A stretch of DNA of 64,000 bases from assembly GCF_024347575.1 (NCBI RefSeq), contig NZ_AP025503.1, positions 2,480,001-2,544,000 on the forward strand, given 5' to 3'. Of the stretch, positions 55,170 to 64,000 are shown in pieces. Source of the stretch: Vibrio pelagius. GTDB lineage: Bacteria > Pseudomonadota > Gammaproteobacteria > Enterobacterales > Vibrionaceae. Position numbers and translations under genes: made by a program. Every line of letters starts with the position of its first letter. Position 1 is the stretch's first letter. The notes beneath the pieces are model-generated. The model was not told the origin of the DNA. It ran no database searches and was given only the letters and a program-made list of their open reading frames with translations.

Positions 55170-56150
55170 CTATGGTTTCACTTGCCAGCTGATTTTTTGA
55201 TGCTTAGCCAATACACCTGAAAGAATACATAGCACGCCACCCAAACCTGAGTAACGAACAGCCGATTGAGCCTGCTGTTCCACTTTCGGTTTCGCATGAT
55301 AGGCAATACCCAAGCCTGCCGCTTTCATCATCACTAAGTCGTTGGCACCATCCCCAACAGCCACTGTATTGTGCAGCTCAATCTCATGCTCTTCAGCCAA
55401 TTCAATAAGAATGTCAGCCTTGGTTTGTGCTGATACAACATCGCCCAACACTTGCCCTGTCAACTTACCATCGACGATTTCCAAGGTGTTAGATTGCGCG
55501 TAATCGAGATTTAAGGTGTCTTTAAGATAGTCTGAGAAGTAGGTAAAGCCGCCCGATGCAATGGCCGTTTTCCAACCTAGCTTATTCAGTGTGTTCACTA
55601 ACTCTACCAAATCTGGCATAAATGGTAGTGTACTGCGCACTTGCTCTAAGATAGCTTCATCGGCATCTTTCAGTGCACCGACGCGCTGACGAAGGCTCTG
55701 TTCAAAGTCGAGTTCACCCTGCATTGCGCGCTCTGTAATGTCAGATACCAGTTCACCCACACCCGCCAATTTTGCAATCTCGTCGATGCATTCGATTTGA
55801 ATCGCCGTGGAGTCCATATCCATCACAATCAAACCCGGCTTCGACAAATCTGGAACCTCACTTAAGCAAGCGTAATCCAGTTTTAATCCTTGTAAGATCT
55901 CTTCATGCGCTGGGGTAAGCTGCCCAGACATAAGAGCAACTTCGTATTTGCCTACTTTCCAAGTGTCTAGAATGGTGTTGTAGAAGCCTGTAAAAAAATC
56001 GATGTCGTCGAAGGCTTGGGGAGAAAGGTACTCACCAAATACGATCCAGTTTGCCTTTGACTTAGCCAGTTGAGAAGCGAATCGCGTCTCTGGAAGTCGA
56101 GTGAGCAGCGTAGTATGCCTTTTGATAGGCAAGAGTTTCTGTGCGTCCAT
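55170..56150 (-). CDS. serB: Phosphoserine phosphatase
   Basis: The last step of serine synthesis. 326 residues. The HAD nucleophile motif VMDMDSTAIQIECIDEIA is near residue 110, motif II ASGGFTYF near 198 and the GDGANDLVMMK Mg site near 270. The N-terminal 100 residues are a regulatory part. Divergent from ytjB, the same order as in E. coli. Confidence 0.97.
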   Translation of the reverse strand: MDAQKLLPIKRHTTLLTRLPETRFASQLAKSKANWIVFGEYLSPQAFDDIDFFTGFYNTILDTWKVGKYEVALMSGQLTPAHEEILQGLKLDYACLSEVPDLSKPGLIVMDMDSTAIQIECIDEIAKLAGVGELVSDITERAMQGELDFEQSLRQRVGALKDADEAILEQVRSTLPFMPDLVELVNTLNKLGWKTAIASGGFTYFSDYLKDTLNLDYAQSNTLEIVDGKLTGQVLGDVVSAQTKADILIELAEEHEIELHNTVAVGDGANDLVMMKAAGLGIAYHAKPKVEQQAQSAVRYSGLGGVLCILSGVLAKHQKISWQVKP

Positions 56151-56259
56151 GTGTATGATTCCTAATTAACTTAGCTAGACGTTAACCTATTGCAATTTAC
56201 ATGTGCAAGTCTCAATATACCTTAATCATAACATTTGTTTATTTCAGACGAGATGAATC

Positions 56260-56874
56260 ATGAATGAATCGCTGTTCTCATTACGTAATGCACTGCGTAT
56301 CTTAGCGCTGATTTTATTAGCCGCTATGTTGGTGGTCACCATCAAAAACACCGTGGTGATCAGTAAAGGCAATGAGAAAATTCAAGCCAAGCAGCTCGAG
56401 ACTCTAACCAAGGTTCTAATCTCACAAGCATCGCTATCTGCAAGCAAAATGATCATCCAGCAAGATCAAGAGCGCCTGTTAGATCTCGCCAATCAGCTAT
56501 CTCAAGACCGATTGGTTTTTGATACCACAATCTACAACGCTGAAGGCATTCGTTTGGCATCGAGTGAAAAGGCACTGACGGTCCGTGAAGTACTTGGGTT
56601 AGACACACCACTTTCCACGGCCAGTATCGGCAAACAGCAGTTAGTTGAACCTATCTACTCACCAGAAAACACCATCATTGGTTTTATCCGAGTAACGTTT
56701 GAGACAGGTCGAGTAACGGCTATCTCAGATCACCATTACCGCAAGAGTGACCGCTATATGATTGGAATGGTAGTGATGGGATTTGTCAGTGGCGTGCTGT
56801 TTATTCTGTTGATCCTTAGACGTGGTAAATCCAAATCAGGCGAGAACCTGCTTCTTAAGAATGTTAGCTCTTAG
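56260..56874 (+). CDS. ytjB: YtjB/Smp family inner-membrane protein
   Basis: A 204-residue protein with an N-terminal helix (about 10-30, ALRILALILLAAMLVVTI) and a C-terminal helix (about 165-188), with a periplasmic domain between them that has a helical part (QASLSASKMIIQQDQERL) and a PAS/Cache-like strand region (LVFDTTIYNAEGIRLASS). Known as Smp in E. coli, function unknown. Divergent from serB. Confidence 0.85.
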   Translation: MNESLFSLRNALRILALILLAAMLVVTIKNTVVISKGNEKIQAKQLETLTKVLISQASLSASKMIIQQDQERLLDLANQLSQDRLVFDTTIYNAEGIRLASSEKALTVREVLGLDTPLSTASIGKQQLVEPIYSPENTIIGFIRVTFETGRVTAISDHHYRKSDRYMIGMVVMGFVSGVLFILLILRRGKSKSGENLLLKNVSS

Positions 56875-56902
56875 TAAGCAAACGCCAATACAACCACACA
56901 AT

Positions 56903-56941
56903 AAAAAGCCCCAAAAGTCGAGACTGTGGGGGCTTTTTTTC
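56903..56941. terminator. Bidirectional intrinsic terminator ytjB / deo operon
   Basis: AAAAAGCCCC and GGGGCTTTTT form the stem around a loop with an inner AGT/ACT pair. Seven T follow on the plus strand. It ends ytjB and, leftward, deoD. Confidence 0.8.
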
Positions 56942-56971
56942 ATTCAGCTCAAAGCATACTGAGGCTTTCGA

Positions 56972-57691
56972 TTACTCGTCGTCACCCAGTAGAACAGAGT
57001 CTAGTGCAATCACCATCATGTCGTTGAAAGTCGTTTGACGCTCATCAGATGTGGTTTGCTCACCTGTTTTAATGTGGTCTGAAACAGTACAGATAGTTAG
57101 TGCTTTCGCGCCGTATTCAGCACACACACCGTAGATACCAGCCGCTTCCATCTCAACACCAACGATGCCGTACTTGTCCATCACATCGAACATTTCTGGA
57201 TCTGGTGTGTAGAACAGCTCAGCTGAGAATAGGTTGCCGACTTTTACGTCAACACCGCGCGCTTTTGCCGCGTCTTCAGCTGCACGAACCATTTTGTAGT
57301 CAGCAATGGCAGCAAAGTCATGACCTTTAAAGCGAATACGGTTCACTTTTGAATCTGTACAAGCGCCCATGCCGATAACAACGTCGCGCACTTTAATATC
57401 TTCGCTAACCGCACCACAGCTGCCAACACGGATGATTTTCTTCACGCCGAAGTCTTTAATAAGCTCTGTCGCGTAGATAGAGCACGATGGAATGCCCATG
57501 CCGTGGCCCATAACAGAGATCTTACGACCTTTGTAAGTACCTGTGTAACCAAACATGTTGCGAACATCACACACCTGAACAACATCATCTAGGAATGTTT
57601 CTGCGATGTATTTAGCACGTAGCGGGTCACCCGGCATAAGAACAACGTCTGCGAATGCGCCCATTTCAGCATTAATATGTGGAGTTGCCAT
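56972..57691 (-). CDS. deoD: Purine nucleoside phosphorylase, DeoD-type
   Basis: It splits purine nucleosides and deoxynucleosides to base and (deoxy)ribose-1-phosphate. 239 residues. [13 protein letters not shown] near residue 20, GHGMGIPS near 63, [12 protein letters not shown] near 178, and [10 protein letters not shown] near 203 (catalytic Asp). The last gene of deoCABD, 70 bases after deoB with an intervening hairpin. Confidence 0.97.
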   Translation of the reverse strand: MATPHINAEMGAFADVVLMPGDPLRAKYIAETFLDDVVQVCDVRNMFGYTGTYKGRKISVMGHGMGIPSCSIYATELIKDFGVKKIIRVGSCGAVSEDIKVRDVVIGMGACTDSKVNRIRFKGHDFAAIADYKMVRAAEDAAKARGVDVKVGNLFSAELFYTPDPEMFDVMDKYGIVGVEMEAAGIYGVCAEYGAKALTICTVSDHIKTGEQTTSDERQTTFNDMMVIALDSVLLGDDE

Positions 57692-57707
57692 TGAAAATAT
57701 CCTTTAT

Positions 57708-57744
57708 CTCAAAACAAAAAAGAAGAGAGAGGCTACCCTCTCTC
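57708..57744 (-). terminator. Intercistronic terminator-like hairpin, deoB-deoD gap
   Basis: GAGAGAGG (57725-57732) and CCTCTCTC (57737-57744) pair perfectly around a 4-nt loop. On the minus strand TTCTTTTTTGTTTTG follows. It looks like an intrinsic terminator or attenuator inside the operon; it could lower deoD expression or, if it protects the 3' end, set deoB mRNA level. Confidence 0.55.
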
Positions 57745-57761
57745 CTCAGTATACTTAAAAA

Positions 57762-58982
57762 TTACAAAAAGCTTGTGCCATAACCCATTGGCGACGTACC
57801 AAAGTATGTAGCTAGCGTTTGGCCGATATCAGCGAACGTATCACGACGACCTAATGAGCCAGCAGGAACATTCTTACCGTAAACGATCACTGGAATGTGC
57901 TCACGAGTGTGGTCAGAACCCGGCCATGTTGGATCACAACCGTGGTCAGCGGTTAGGATCAAGATGTCATCTTCTTGCATCATATCCATCACTTCGTGAA
58001 TACGACCATCGAAGTACTCAAGCGCCGCCGCGTAACCCGCTACGTCACGACGGTGACCGTAAGCAGAGTCAAAATCTACAAAGTTAGTGAACACAATCGT
58101 GTTGTCACCCGCTTCTTTGATTGCGTCTTTAGTGGCTTCAAATAGATCAGGGATACCTGTCGCTTTGGTTTTCTTAGTGATACCACAGCCTGCGTAAATA
58201 TCAGAGATCTTACCGATTGAGTGAACCTCACCGTTTTTCTCTTCAACCAGTTTTTGCAGGATCGTTGCTGATGGCGGCTCAACAGATAGATCGCGACGGT
58301 TACCGGTACGCTCAAACTGACCTTTACCCGCACCAACGAAAGGACGCGCGATAACACGGCCGATGTTGTAATCTTCCAGCTCTTCACGCGCGATCTGACA
58401 AAGGTCTAGCAGATTTTGCAGACCAAAGGTCTCTTCATGACATGCGATTTGGAATACTGAATCTGCCGATGTGTAGAAGATGGGTAGACCCGTCTTCATG
58501 TGCTCTTCACCTAGATCATCCAGTACTTGAGTACCCGATGCGTGACAGTTACCTAGGAAACCAGATAGACCAGCACGCTCTAGAATGCGATCAGTCAGCT
58601 CTTTAGGGAAGCTGTTCTCTTTATCAGTGAAGTAGCCCCAATCGAAAAGAACAGGAACGCCCGCAATTTCCCAGTGACCTGAAGGTGTATCTTTACCAGA
58701 AGACAGCTCAGCTGCGTGGCCGTAAGCACCGATGATTTCAGCGTCTGCATCCATACCTGGAGCAAAACGACCTGTTGACTCTTTATGAGCCATCGCAAGA
58801 CCCAGCTTAGATAGGTTTGGCAGAGTCAGTGGGCCTTTACGGTCAGCGTTATCCGCTAAACCTTTGTCACACTGATCAGCGATGTGACCCATAGTGTCTG
58901 AACCTACATCACCAAATTTCTCAGCATCAGCCGTTGCGCCAATACCAAATGAGTCTAAGACTAAAATAAATGCTCTTTTCAT
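57762..58982 (-). CDS. deoB: Phosphopentomutase
   Basis: It converts (deoxy)ribose-1-phosphate to the 5-phosphate. Alkaline-phosphatase-superfamily enzyme with Mn ligands in LVLDSFGIG (residue 10), [10 protein letters not shown] near 28 and DHGCDPT...SDHTREH near 310-325. ATG 58982 follows AAAGGAAATAG and gives 406 residues; eight codons upstream are rejected. A hairpin (CATTAT/ATAATG) lies ahead of it in the deoA-deoB gap. Confidence 0.97.
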   Translation of the reverse strand: MKRAFILVLDSFGIGATADAEKFGDVGSDTMGHIADQCDKGLADNADRKGPLTLPNLSKLGLAMAHKESTGRFAPGMDADAEIIGAYGHAAELSSGKDTPSGHWEIAGVPVLFDWGYFTDKENSFPKELTDRILERAGLSGFLGNCHASGTQVLDDLGEEHMKTGLPIFYTSADSVFQIACHEETFGLQNLLDLCQIAREELEDYNIGRVIARPFVGAGKGQFERTGNRRDLSVEPPSATILQKLVEEKNGEVHSIGKISDIYAGCGITKKTKATGIPDLFEATKDAIKEAGDNTIVFTNFVDFDSAYGHRRDVAGYAAALEYFDGRIHEVMDMMQEDDILILTADHGCDPTWPGSDHTREHIPVIVYGKNVPAGSLGRRDTFADIGQTLATYFGTSPMGYGTSFL

Positions 58983-59050
58983 TGCTATTTCCTTTAGCCC
59001 GCTCATTATCGAATAATGTTGGTGTGAGCAGGCTTTGTGTAATTTTTTAA

Positions 59051-60409
59051 TTAAACGTCTTCTGAACGAATTTGACGGTAAACGTCTGGCGTTGCTGTGT
59101 ATTCACCACCAACAGTAATCGCATTTTGAAGGGCTGTTGCCGCTTCTTGCCATTGCTCTTCATTACGTGCGTGAATGACCGCAAGAGGCTTGTCTTCGCT
59201 TGCTACTTCACCTAGACGGATGAAGTTATCGAAGCCGACTGCGTAGTCGATGCTGTCAGTTGCAACGCGGCGACCGCCACCCATGCCAACAACGGCCATA
59301 CCGATTGCGCGCGTATCCATTGCTGATACAACGCCACTTTCAAGTGCGTATACTGGCTTGATGATTTCCGCTTTCTCTAGGTAGTTGTCGTAGTTTTCTA
59401 CGAAGTCAGCTGGACCGCCTAGACCTGCAACCATCTTGCCAAAGCACTCTGCCGCTTTACCGTTATCCAGTACCGCCATTAGCTTCTCACGAGCCTCTTC
59501 AGAGTCTTTCGCAAGGTTGCCAAGCACGAGCATTTCAGCACATGAAGCGAGCGTGATTTCGAGAAGACGAGGGTTACGGTATTCACCTGTCAGGAATTGA
59601 ACCGCTTCACGTACCTCAACGGCATTACCTGCAGAAGAAGCCAGAACTTGGTTCATGTCAGTTAGAATCGCTGTTGTCTTAGTACCTGCACCGTTTGCTA
59701 CCGCAACGATAGATTTCGCCAACTCTTCAGACGCTTCGTAAGTTGGCATGAACGCGCCAGAACCTACTTTTACATCCATGACTAGAGAATCTAGGCCAGC
59801 AGCCAGTTTCTTAGAAAGAATTGAAGCGGTGATTAGCGAGATGTTGTCTACAGTCGCTGTGATATCGCGCGTCGCGTATACGCGCTTGTCCGCAGGAGCT
59901 AGATCACCTGTTTGACCGATAATTGCAACACCTGCGTCTTTGGTTACTTCACCAAACACTTCATTTGTCGGTGTGATGTTGTAGCCAGGGATAGACTCAA
60001 GTTTATCGAGCGTACCACCTGTGTGGCCAAGACCACGACCAGAGATCATAGGAACGAAACCACCACATGCTGCCACCATTGGGCCAAGCATCAGTGAAGT
60101 TACGTCACCTACACCACCTGTAGAGTGTTTATCAACGATAGGACCATCAAAGTTCATGTGGCTCCAATCGATAACCATACCTGAATCACGCATTGCACAC
60201 GTTAGCGCAATGCGTTCTGGCATTGTCATTTCGTTGAAGAAGATCGCCATTGCAAATGCCGCGATTTGGCCTTCAGAAACCGTGTTCTTAGCAACGCCCT
60301 GAATGAAGAAGTTGATCTCTTCTGCAGTTAGCACTTCGCCGTCACGTTTTCTGCGAATAATTTCTTGAGGTAGAAAAGTTGGAGTTTTGGTATTCGATAC
60401 TTCAGACAT
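59051..60409 (-). CDS. deoA: Thymidine phosphorylase
   Basis: It splits thymidine and deoxyuridine with phosphate. 452 residues from ATG 60409, chosen for the strong GGAGGAATCT ahead of it. Family signature [14 protein letters not shown] near residue 90, [17 protein letters not shown] near 118, [11 protein letters not shown] near 195. The N terminus is a few residues longer than in E. coli. Confidence 0.97.
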   Translation of the reverse strand: MSEVSNTKTPTFLPQEIIRRKRDGEVLTAEEINFFIQGVAKNTVSEGQIAAFAMAIFFNEMTMPERIALTCAMRDSGMVIDWSHMNFDGPIVDKHSTGGVGDVTSLMLGPMVAACGGFVPMISGRGLGHTGGTLDKLESIPGYNITPTNEVFGEVTKDAGVAIIGQTGDLAPADKRVYATRDITATVDNISLITASILSKKLAAGLDSLVMDVKVGSGAFMPTYEASEELAKSIVAVANGAGTKTTAILTDMNQVLASSAGNAVEVREAVQFLTGEYRNPRLLEITLASCAEMLVLGNLAKDSEEAREKLMAVLDNGKAAECFGKMVAGLGGPADFVENYDNYLEKAEIIKPVYALESGVVSAMDTRAIGMAVVGMGGGRRVATDSIDYAVGFDNFIRLGEVASEDKPLAVIHARNEEQWQEAATALQNAITVGGEYTATPDVYRQIRSEDV

Positions 60410-60462
60410 TAGATTCCTCCCAACACTCATGATGAGTATGGTATGTAAGGTAAAGAGGTAAT

Positions 60463-60488
60463 ATGGAGCGGAAAAATCACCGCTCCAT
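60463..60488 (-). other. Intercistronic hairpin, deoC-deoA gap
   Basis: ATGGAGCGG and CCGCTCCAT are perfect 9-bp arms around an 8-nt loop. No U-tract follows on the minus strand, so an mRNA-stability or processing hairpin is more likely than a terminator. Confidence 0.5.
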
Positions 60489-60507
60489 CAAACAGACAAT
60501 TTAAGAA

Positions 60508-61284
60508 TTAGTAAGCTGCTGGATCAGCTGTCTCGTCTGTTACTTCTAATGTGTTTAGTAGGTTAGTCAGTAGACTTGATGCACCAAAACGGTAGTGCAT
60601 GTTGTCAGCCCAATCTGCGCCTAGGATGTCATCAGCCATTGCTAGGTATTGTGCTGCATCTTCAGCAGTACGAACACCACCTGCTGGTTTGAAACCAACC
60701 GTCTTAGCTACGCCCATGTCACGGATCACTTCAAGCATCATGCGCGCGTACTCTGGAGTCGCGTTTACTGGCACTTTACCTGTTGAAGTTTTAATGAAGT
60801 CAGCGCCTGCTTTGATACAAATTTCAGATGCTTTCTTGATTAGAGCTTCTTCTTTAAGCTCACCAGTTTCGATGATTACTTTCAGTGTGATGTCGCCACA
60901 TGCTTCTTTACACTGTTTAACTAGCTCGAAACCAACCTCTTCGTTGCCAGCGATTAGAGCGCGGTATGGGAATACTACGTCTACTTCGTCTGCACCGTAA
61001 GCGACTGCTGCTTTAGTTTCAGCCACTGCGATTTCGATGTCATCGTTACCATGAGGGAAGTTAGTTACAGTCGCAATACGTACTTCTGGAGTACCTTGCT
61101 CACGCAGTGCCTTCTTAGCAGCTGGGATAAAGCGAGGGTAAATACAGATTGCAGCTGTGTTGCCCACTGCAGTCTTCGCGTCGTGACAAAGCGCTACAAC
61201 TTTTTCCGTTGTGTCGTCGTCATTTAGCGTAGTTAGGTCCATAAGTTTAAGTGCACGTAGAGCTGCTGCTTTTAAATCGCTCAT
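60508..61284 (-). CDS. deoC: Deoxyribose-phosphate aldolase
   Basis: It cleaves deoxyribose-5-phosphate to acetaldehyde and glyceraldehyde-3-phosphate. 258 residues, TIM-barrel class I aldolase. [12 protein letters not shown] is near residue 145, the Schiff-base Lys in [11 protein letters not shown] near 172, and [15 protein letters not shown] near 200. First gene of the operon; GGAGATAGAA precedes the ATG. Confidence 0.97.
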   Translation of the reverse strand: MSDLKAAALRALKLMDLTTLNDDDTTEKVVALCHDAKTAVGNTAAICIYPRFIPAAKKALREQGTPEVRIATVTNFPHGNDDIEIAVAETKAAVAYGADEVDVVFPYRALIAGNEEVGFELVKQCKEACGDITLKVIIETGELKEEALIKKASEICIKAGADFIKTSTGKVPVNATPEYARMMLEVIRDMGVAKTVGFKPAGGVRTAEDAAQYLAMADDILGADWADNMHYRFGASSLLTNLLNTLEVTDETADPAAY

Positions 61285-61763
61285 TTCTATCTCCGATCAA
61301 TATATTCAAATAGTTAACTACTTTGCCCTCCATCCAGTATAGATGGATATTTTAGTAATGCTCTGTAGTCACCAATGAACGGACTTGGTTCCCTGAAGAC
61401 TTGTTGGCCTTACGCCGTCAATTGCTATCCTTGTCACCGCACAGTACCAGTTTGGTCTATGGCACAACAAAGTTACCTTGTTGTGTCTAACATCTATAGC
61501 GTATCGCTATGTTTGGCTTAATCCCAGAAGAATCGCGATTGCTGTTGAACAAGCGGTCATTTTCTTGCCAAAAAGAGAAATCCTATCTCTATAGCTTATA
61601 CATTATAGGTATCCTTCGATAATTTGTAGTGCTCCTTAGAACGCAAACGGTTTGTATCTCAAAATAATTCAGTTTCCGAGTTATTGATGACAGCAATCGT
61701 TGTGAATAACACATCCTGTGTATCAACACTTCCTGCGTTTGTCGTTCAATAATCCGGTTCCTA
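61285..61763 (-). promoter_or_regulatory. deo operon upstream region / possible long leader
   Basis: A 480-bp gap without a recognised gene. Seen on the minus strand: TATAAT (61602-61607) with a weak -35, a 17-codon ORF (MTACSTAIAILLGLSQT, about 61506-61559), an inverted repeat CACAACAA/TTGTTGTG (61463-61485), an ATAGCG/CGCTAT dyad near 61494-61508 and a small hairpin near 61332-61350. No convincing CRP site with both half-sites was found. A structured leader is possible but not shown. Confidence 0.35.
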
Positions 61764-61801
61764 AAACAAAAAAGCCCCGCAGCAATCTCTTGCTACGGGG
61801 C
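61764..61801 (-). terminator. Intrinsic terminator after nupC
   Basis: GCCCCG...CGGGGC with an inner AGCAA/TTGCT arm; on the minus strand TTTTTTGTTTT follows. It ends nupC before the deo operon. Confidence 0.85.
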
Positions 61802-61839
61802 GATATTAAAGTGGCGTCTATATAATCTAATCTACTTAA

Positions 61840-63102
61840 TTAGAAAGATAAGAAGAAGCCAGCAATTGTCGCTGCCATCAGGTTAGATAGAGTACCAGCA
61901 ATAACCGCTTTAACACCCATACGAGCGATGTCGTGACGACGGTTTGGAGCTAGACCACCTAGACCACCTAGTAGAATCGCGATAGAAGAAAGGTTTGCGA
62001 AACCACATAGTGCGAACGAGATAATTGCTTGAGTCTTAACAGACATTACTTGACCCGTTGCTTCAACGATTTGCGCGTTTTCACCAACGAAAGGTACGAA
62101 GTTTAGGTATGCAACGAATTCGTTAACTACGATCTTCTGACCGATGAATGAACCAGCGATATCTGCTTCAGCCCATGGCACACCAATAATGAATGCTAGT
62201 GGAGAGAATAGTTTACCAAGAATCCACTCAAGAGTTAGGCCTTCAAAACCAATCCAACCACCGATACCACCTAGGATACCGTTGATTAGAGCGATTAGAC
62301 CGATGAACGCTAGTAGCATTGCACCAACGTTTAGAGCAAGTTGAAGACCAACAGATGCACCACCAGCGGCTGCGTCGATTACGTTAGCTGGCTTGTCGTC
62401 GCCACCGTCCATTTCGTCAGCGATGTCATCAGCAGGTGTATCAGTCTCTGGCTTGATGATCTTAGCGAATAGTAGACCACCTGGTGCTGCCATGAATGAT
62501 GCAGCAACTAGGTACTCTAGAGGTACACCCATAGAAGCGTAACCTGCTAGTACACCACCAGCAACAGAAGCTAGACCACCACACATTACAGCGAATAGTT
62601 CAGACTGAGTCATTTTTGGTACGAAAGGACGTACAACTAGAGGAGCTTCAGTTTGACCAACGAAGATGTTTGCTGCAGCAGACATAGACTCCGCACGAGA
62701 TGTGCCAAGAGCTTTCTGTAGGCCACCACCAAGAATCTTGATAACCCATTGCATTACACCAATGTAGTAAAGTACAGAGATAAGTGCAGAGAAGAAGATT
62801 AGAGTTGGTAGTACTTGGAATGCAAAGATGAAACCGATACCGTCAACTGAGAAGTTAACTAGGCTGCCGAATAGGAAACCAGTACCGTCTTTACCGTAGT
62901 CGATCACGTTTGCTACACCTGCAGAGAAACCTGCAAGAAGATCACGACCCCAAGGGATGTAAAGTACGAATGCACCAAGTGCGAATTGGATAGCGAATGC
63001 GCCACCCACCGTTCTAAAGTTAATAGCTTTGCGGTTGTCAGACAGTAATACTGCGATTGCAATCAGTACTACCATACCGACTAGGCTCATAAACAGGCTC
63101 AT
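61840..63102 (-). CDS. nupC: NupC-family nucleoside transporter
   Basis: A 420-residue inner-membrane concentrative nucleoside transporter (CNT family), proton- or sodium-coupled. [29 protein letters not shown] and [10 protein letters not shown] are family segments. A hydrophilic loop ([20 protein letters not shown]) is visible near residue 200. It lies upstream of the deo operon, so the neighbouring genes import and then break down nucleosides. Confidence 0.95.
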   Translation of the reverse strand: MSLFMSLVGMVVLIAIAVLLSDNRKAINFRTVGGAFAIQFALGAFVLYIPWGRDLLAGFSAGVANVIDYGKDGTGFLFGSLVNFSVDGIGFIFAFQVLPTLIFFSALISVLYYIGVMQWVIKILGGGLQKALGTSRAESMSAAANIFVGQTEAPLVVRPFVPKMTQSELFAVMCGGLASVAGGVLAGYASMGVPLEYLVAASFMAAPGGLLFAKIIKPETDTPADDIADEMDGGDDKPANVIDAAAGGASVGLQLALNVGAMLLAFIGLIALINGILGGIGGWIGFEGLTLEWILGKLFSPLAFIIGVPWAEADIAGSFIGQKIVVNEFVAYLNFVPFVGENAQIVEATGQVMSVKTQAIISFALCGFANLSSIAILLGGLGGLAPNRRHDIARMGVKAVIAGTLSNLMAATIAGFFLSF

Positions 63103-63167
63103 AGTTTATGACTTCCTTATTGGTTATTTATTGGCGTGTTACAAAATGGGGCTATAAAGCGGAGGCA

Positions 63168-63173
63168 ATTATA
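63168..63173 (-). promoter_or_regulatory. nupC promoter -10
   Basis: TATAAT on the minus strand (GAGTATAATTGCC), predicting a start near 63161. The -35 is poor, fitting activator dependence. Confidence 0.6.
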
Positions 63174-63194
63174 CTCATGCGACCACTAATAAAG

Positions 63195-63210
63195 TAATGC
63201 CGTCCTCACA
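63195..63210 (-). promoter_or_regulatory. Proximal CRP half-site at nupC
   Basis: Minus strand TGTGAGGACGGCATTA: one perfect half (TGTGA) and a poor second half. Its centre is at -41.5 from the predicted start. Confidence 0.4.
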
Positions 63211-63246
63211 CTTTGGTATAAGATTCATGTATCATTCATTTACATC

Positions 63247-63262
63247 TGTGAGCCAAGTCACG
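63247..63262. promoter_or_regulatory. Distal CRP site at nupC
   Basis: TGTGAGCCAAGTCACG fits TGTGA-N6-TCACA in nine of ten positions. Its centre is at -93.5 from the predicted start. Confidence 0.6.
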
Positions 63263-63306
63263 ATACAGTTGTAAAACACGCAAACGATAAACAAAAACTT
63301 TAGATT

Positions 63307-64000
63307 TTATTCACATATACCGAATAGCCGATGGCTATTTTGCCAAATTTGAGTTGCAATCGATTGCTTTGGCTCTTTTCTAAGCGAAACAAGTTCATTT
63401 AATATCGTAACTAAATATTTGGAATGATTAATGTTTCCTTGCTGACCACTGATCGGCATATCCGGTGCATCTGTCTCTAAAACAACCCATTCAAGAGGAA
63501 GACGAGCAACTGTGGTGCGCGTTTTCTGCGCTCTTGGGTAAGTTATCGTTCCACCGACACCAATATAGAATCCTAAGCGAATCCACTCTAAAGCTTGCTG
63601 TTCGCTGCCCGAAAAACCATGAATCACTCCACCATTGGTGAATTTTTGCTGCTTAATAAGCTGAATAAGGCGGTTATGTGATTTCCGTTCGTGGATAATC
63701 AGAGGCAGTTCAAAAGCGGTCGCGAGCTGTATCTGATGAATCAAAAAGCGCTCTTGCTTCTCGATACCCACATCCGCAAAGAAGTCTAAGCCGCACTCCC
63801 CGATCGCAACACACCGTTCAGAAGCGCCACTTAAGTGCTGTTCAAGTTGAGCAAATTCGCTCTCATTCACTGTCGCTAGAAAGTAAGGATGAAAACCCAA
63901 CGCATAGTAAAGGTTGGCGTGTTCCAAGCTCAGTCGATCGAGCTTTTCCCAGTTGGTTTGACCAATTGACGGTACAACAACCTTCTCAACACCTCTCTCT
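63307..64000 (-). CDS. TatD-family metal-dependent hydrolase, 5' partial
   Basis: The frame is open to the right edge, reading ERGVEKVVVPSIG at the border, so the start is outside the window. Metal-site residues of the TatD/YjjV family are present: GECGLDFF, LIIHERKSH, VIHGFSGSEQQ and LETDAPDMP. Family members are DNases or nucleases. An apparent start at 63927 is a TTG inside the domain and is rejected. Most like YjjV. Confidence 0.88.
   Translation of the reverse strand, partial: ERGVEKVVVPSIGQTNWEKLDRLSLEHANLYYALGFHPYFLATVNESEFAQLEQHLSGASERCVAIGECGLDFFADVGIEKQERFLIHQIQLATAFELPLIIHERKSHNRLIQLIKQQKFTNGGVIHGFSGSEQQALEWIRLGFYIGVGGTITYPRAQKTRTTVARLPLEWVVLETDAPDMPISGQQGNINHSKYLVTILNELVSLRKEPKQSIATQIWQNSHRLFGICE

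Noticed and set aside
61701..61716. TGTGAATAACACATCC as a CRP site for deo
   Set aside because: Only one half-site matches, and it is about 95 bases upstream of the only -10-like hexamer found, without a proximal partner.
63308..63927. TatD-family gene as complete, starting at 63927
   Set aside because: The start would be a TTG inside the conserved domain, and the frame continues open with family-like residues to the edge of the window.

Overview
The window is a contiguous piece of a Vibrio chromosome, most likely chromosome 1. The gene order dxs / pgpA-thiL / nusB-ribH-ribBX-ribE-ribD-nrdR / proA-proB / crl / frsA / gpt / purine permease / pepD, and later fusA2 / radA / PilZ protein / serB / ytjB / deoDBAC / nupC, is the arrangement I know from Vibrionaceae. 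Family-restricted proteins (FrsA, Crl, DUF3332, DUF3622, DUF2132/VF530) agree. The species cannot be fixed from the sequence; a Splendidus- or Harveyi-type marine Vibrio is a guess. No rRNA, tRNA, CRISPR array, intact insertion sequence or prophage was seen.

Layout. 1-8.8 kb: the 3' part of dxs, a small monooxygenase, then a leftward thiamine/riboflavin/NrdR cluster with a MITE-like element between thiL and nusB. 8.9-15.3 kb: proline synthesis (proB-proA), sigma-S partner crl, frsA, and purine salvage and uptake (gpt, permease with a PurR-like box). 15.3-16.4 kb: a 1.1 kb gap that is not empty. It holds a free-standing transcription unit of about 300 nt coding a 29-residue protein, very like the dual-function RNA VcdRP. 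16.4-23.7 kb: pepD, a DUF3332 lipoprotein, an aspartoacylase-like enzyme, DUF3622, an adenine deaminase, NnrS and a gamma-glutamylcyclotransferase-like protein. 23.9-30.1 kb: galR converging on galETKM. The gal promoter has a perfect 16-bp operator and a CRP site spaced much as in Escherichia coli gal, and repeats fill both intercistronic gaps between galE, galT and galK.

30.5-45.3 kb: a LysR regulator divergent from a chromate transporter, then a complete Tad (tight adherence, Flp pilus) locus of 14 leftward genes: flp, tadV, rcpC, rcpA, rcpB, tadZ, tadA, tadB, tadC, tadD, tadE, tadF, tadG-like VWA protein and an OmpA-domain protein. A divergent AraC-family regulator sits at its head. This block looks more AT-rich than its flanks and is the main accessory region.

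45.3-64 kb: an acyl-CoA synthetase, DUF1127, a GcvA-like LysR regulator, DUF2132, a 10-copy heptanucleotide tandem repeat, a second elongation factor G (fusA2), radA, a double-PilZ c-di-GMP receptor (PlzC-like), serB, ytjB, the deoCABD nucleoside catabolic operon, nupC with a CRP-type promoter, and the 3' part of a TatD-family nuclease gene running off the window.

Together these are mostly core metabolism (isoprenoid, riboflavin, proline, purine, galactose, deoxyribonucleoside), with CRP-type sites seen at gal, nupC and the small RNA, plus one surface-adhesion island.
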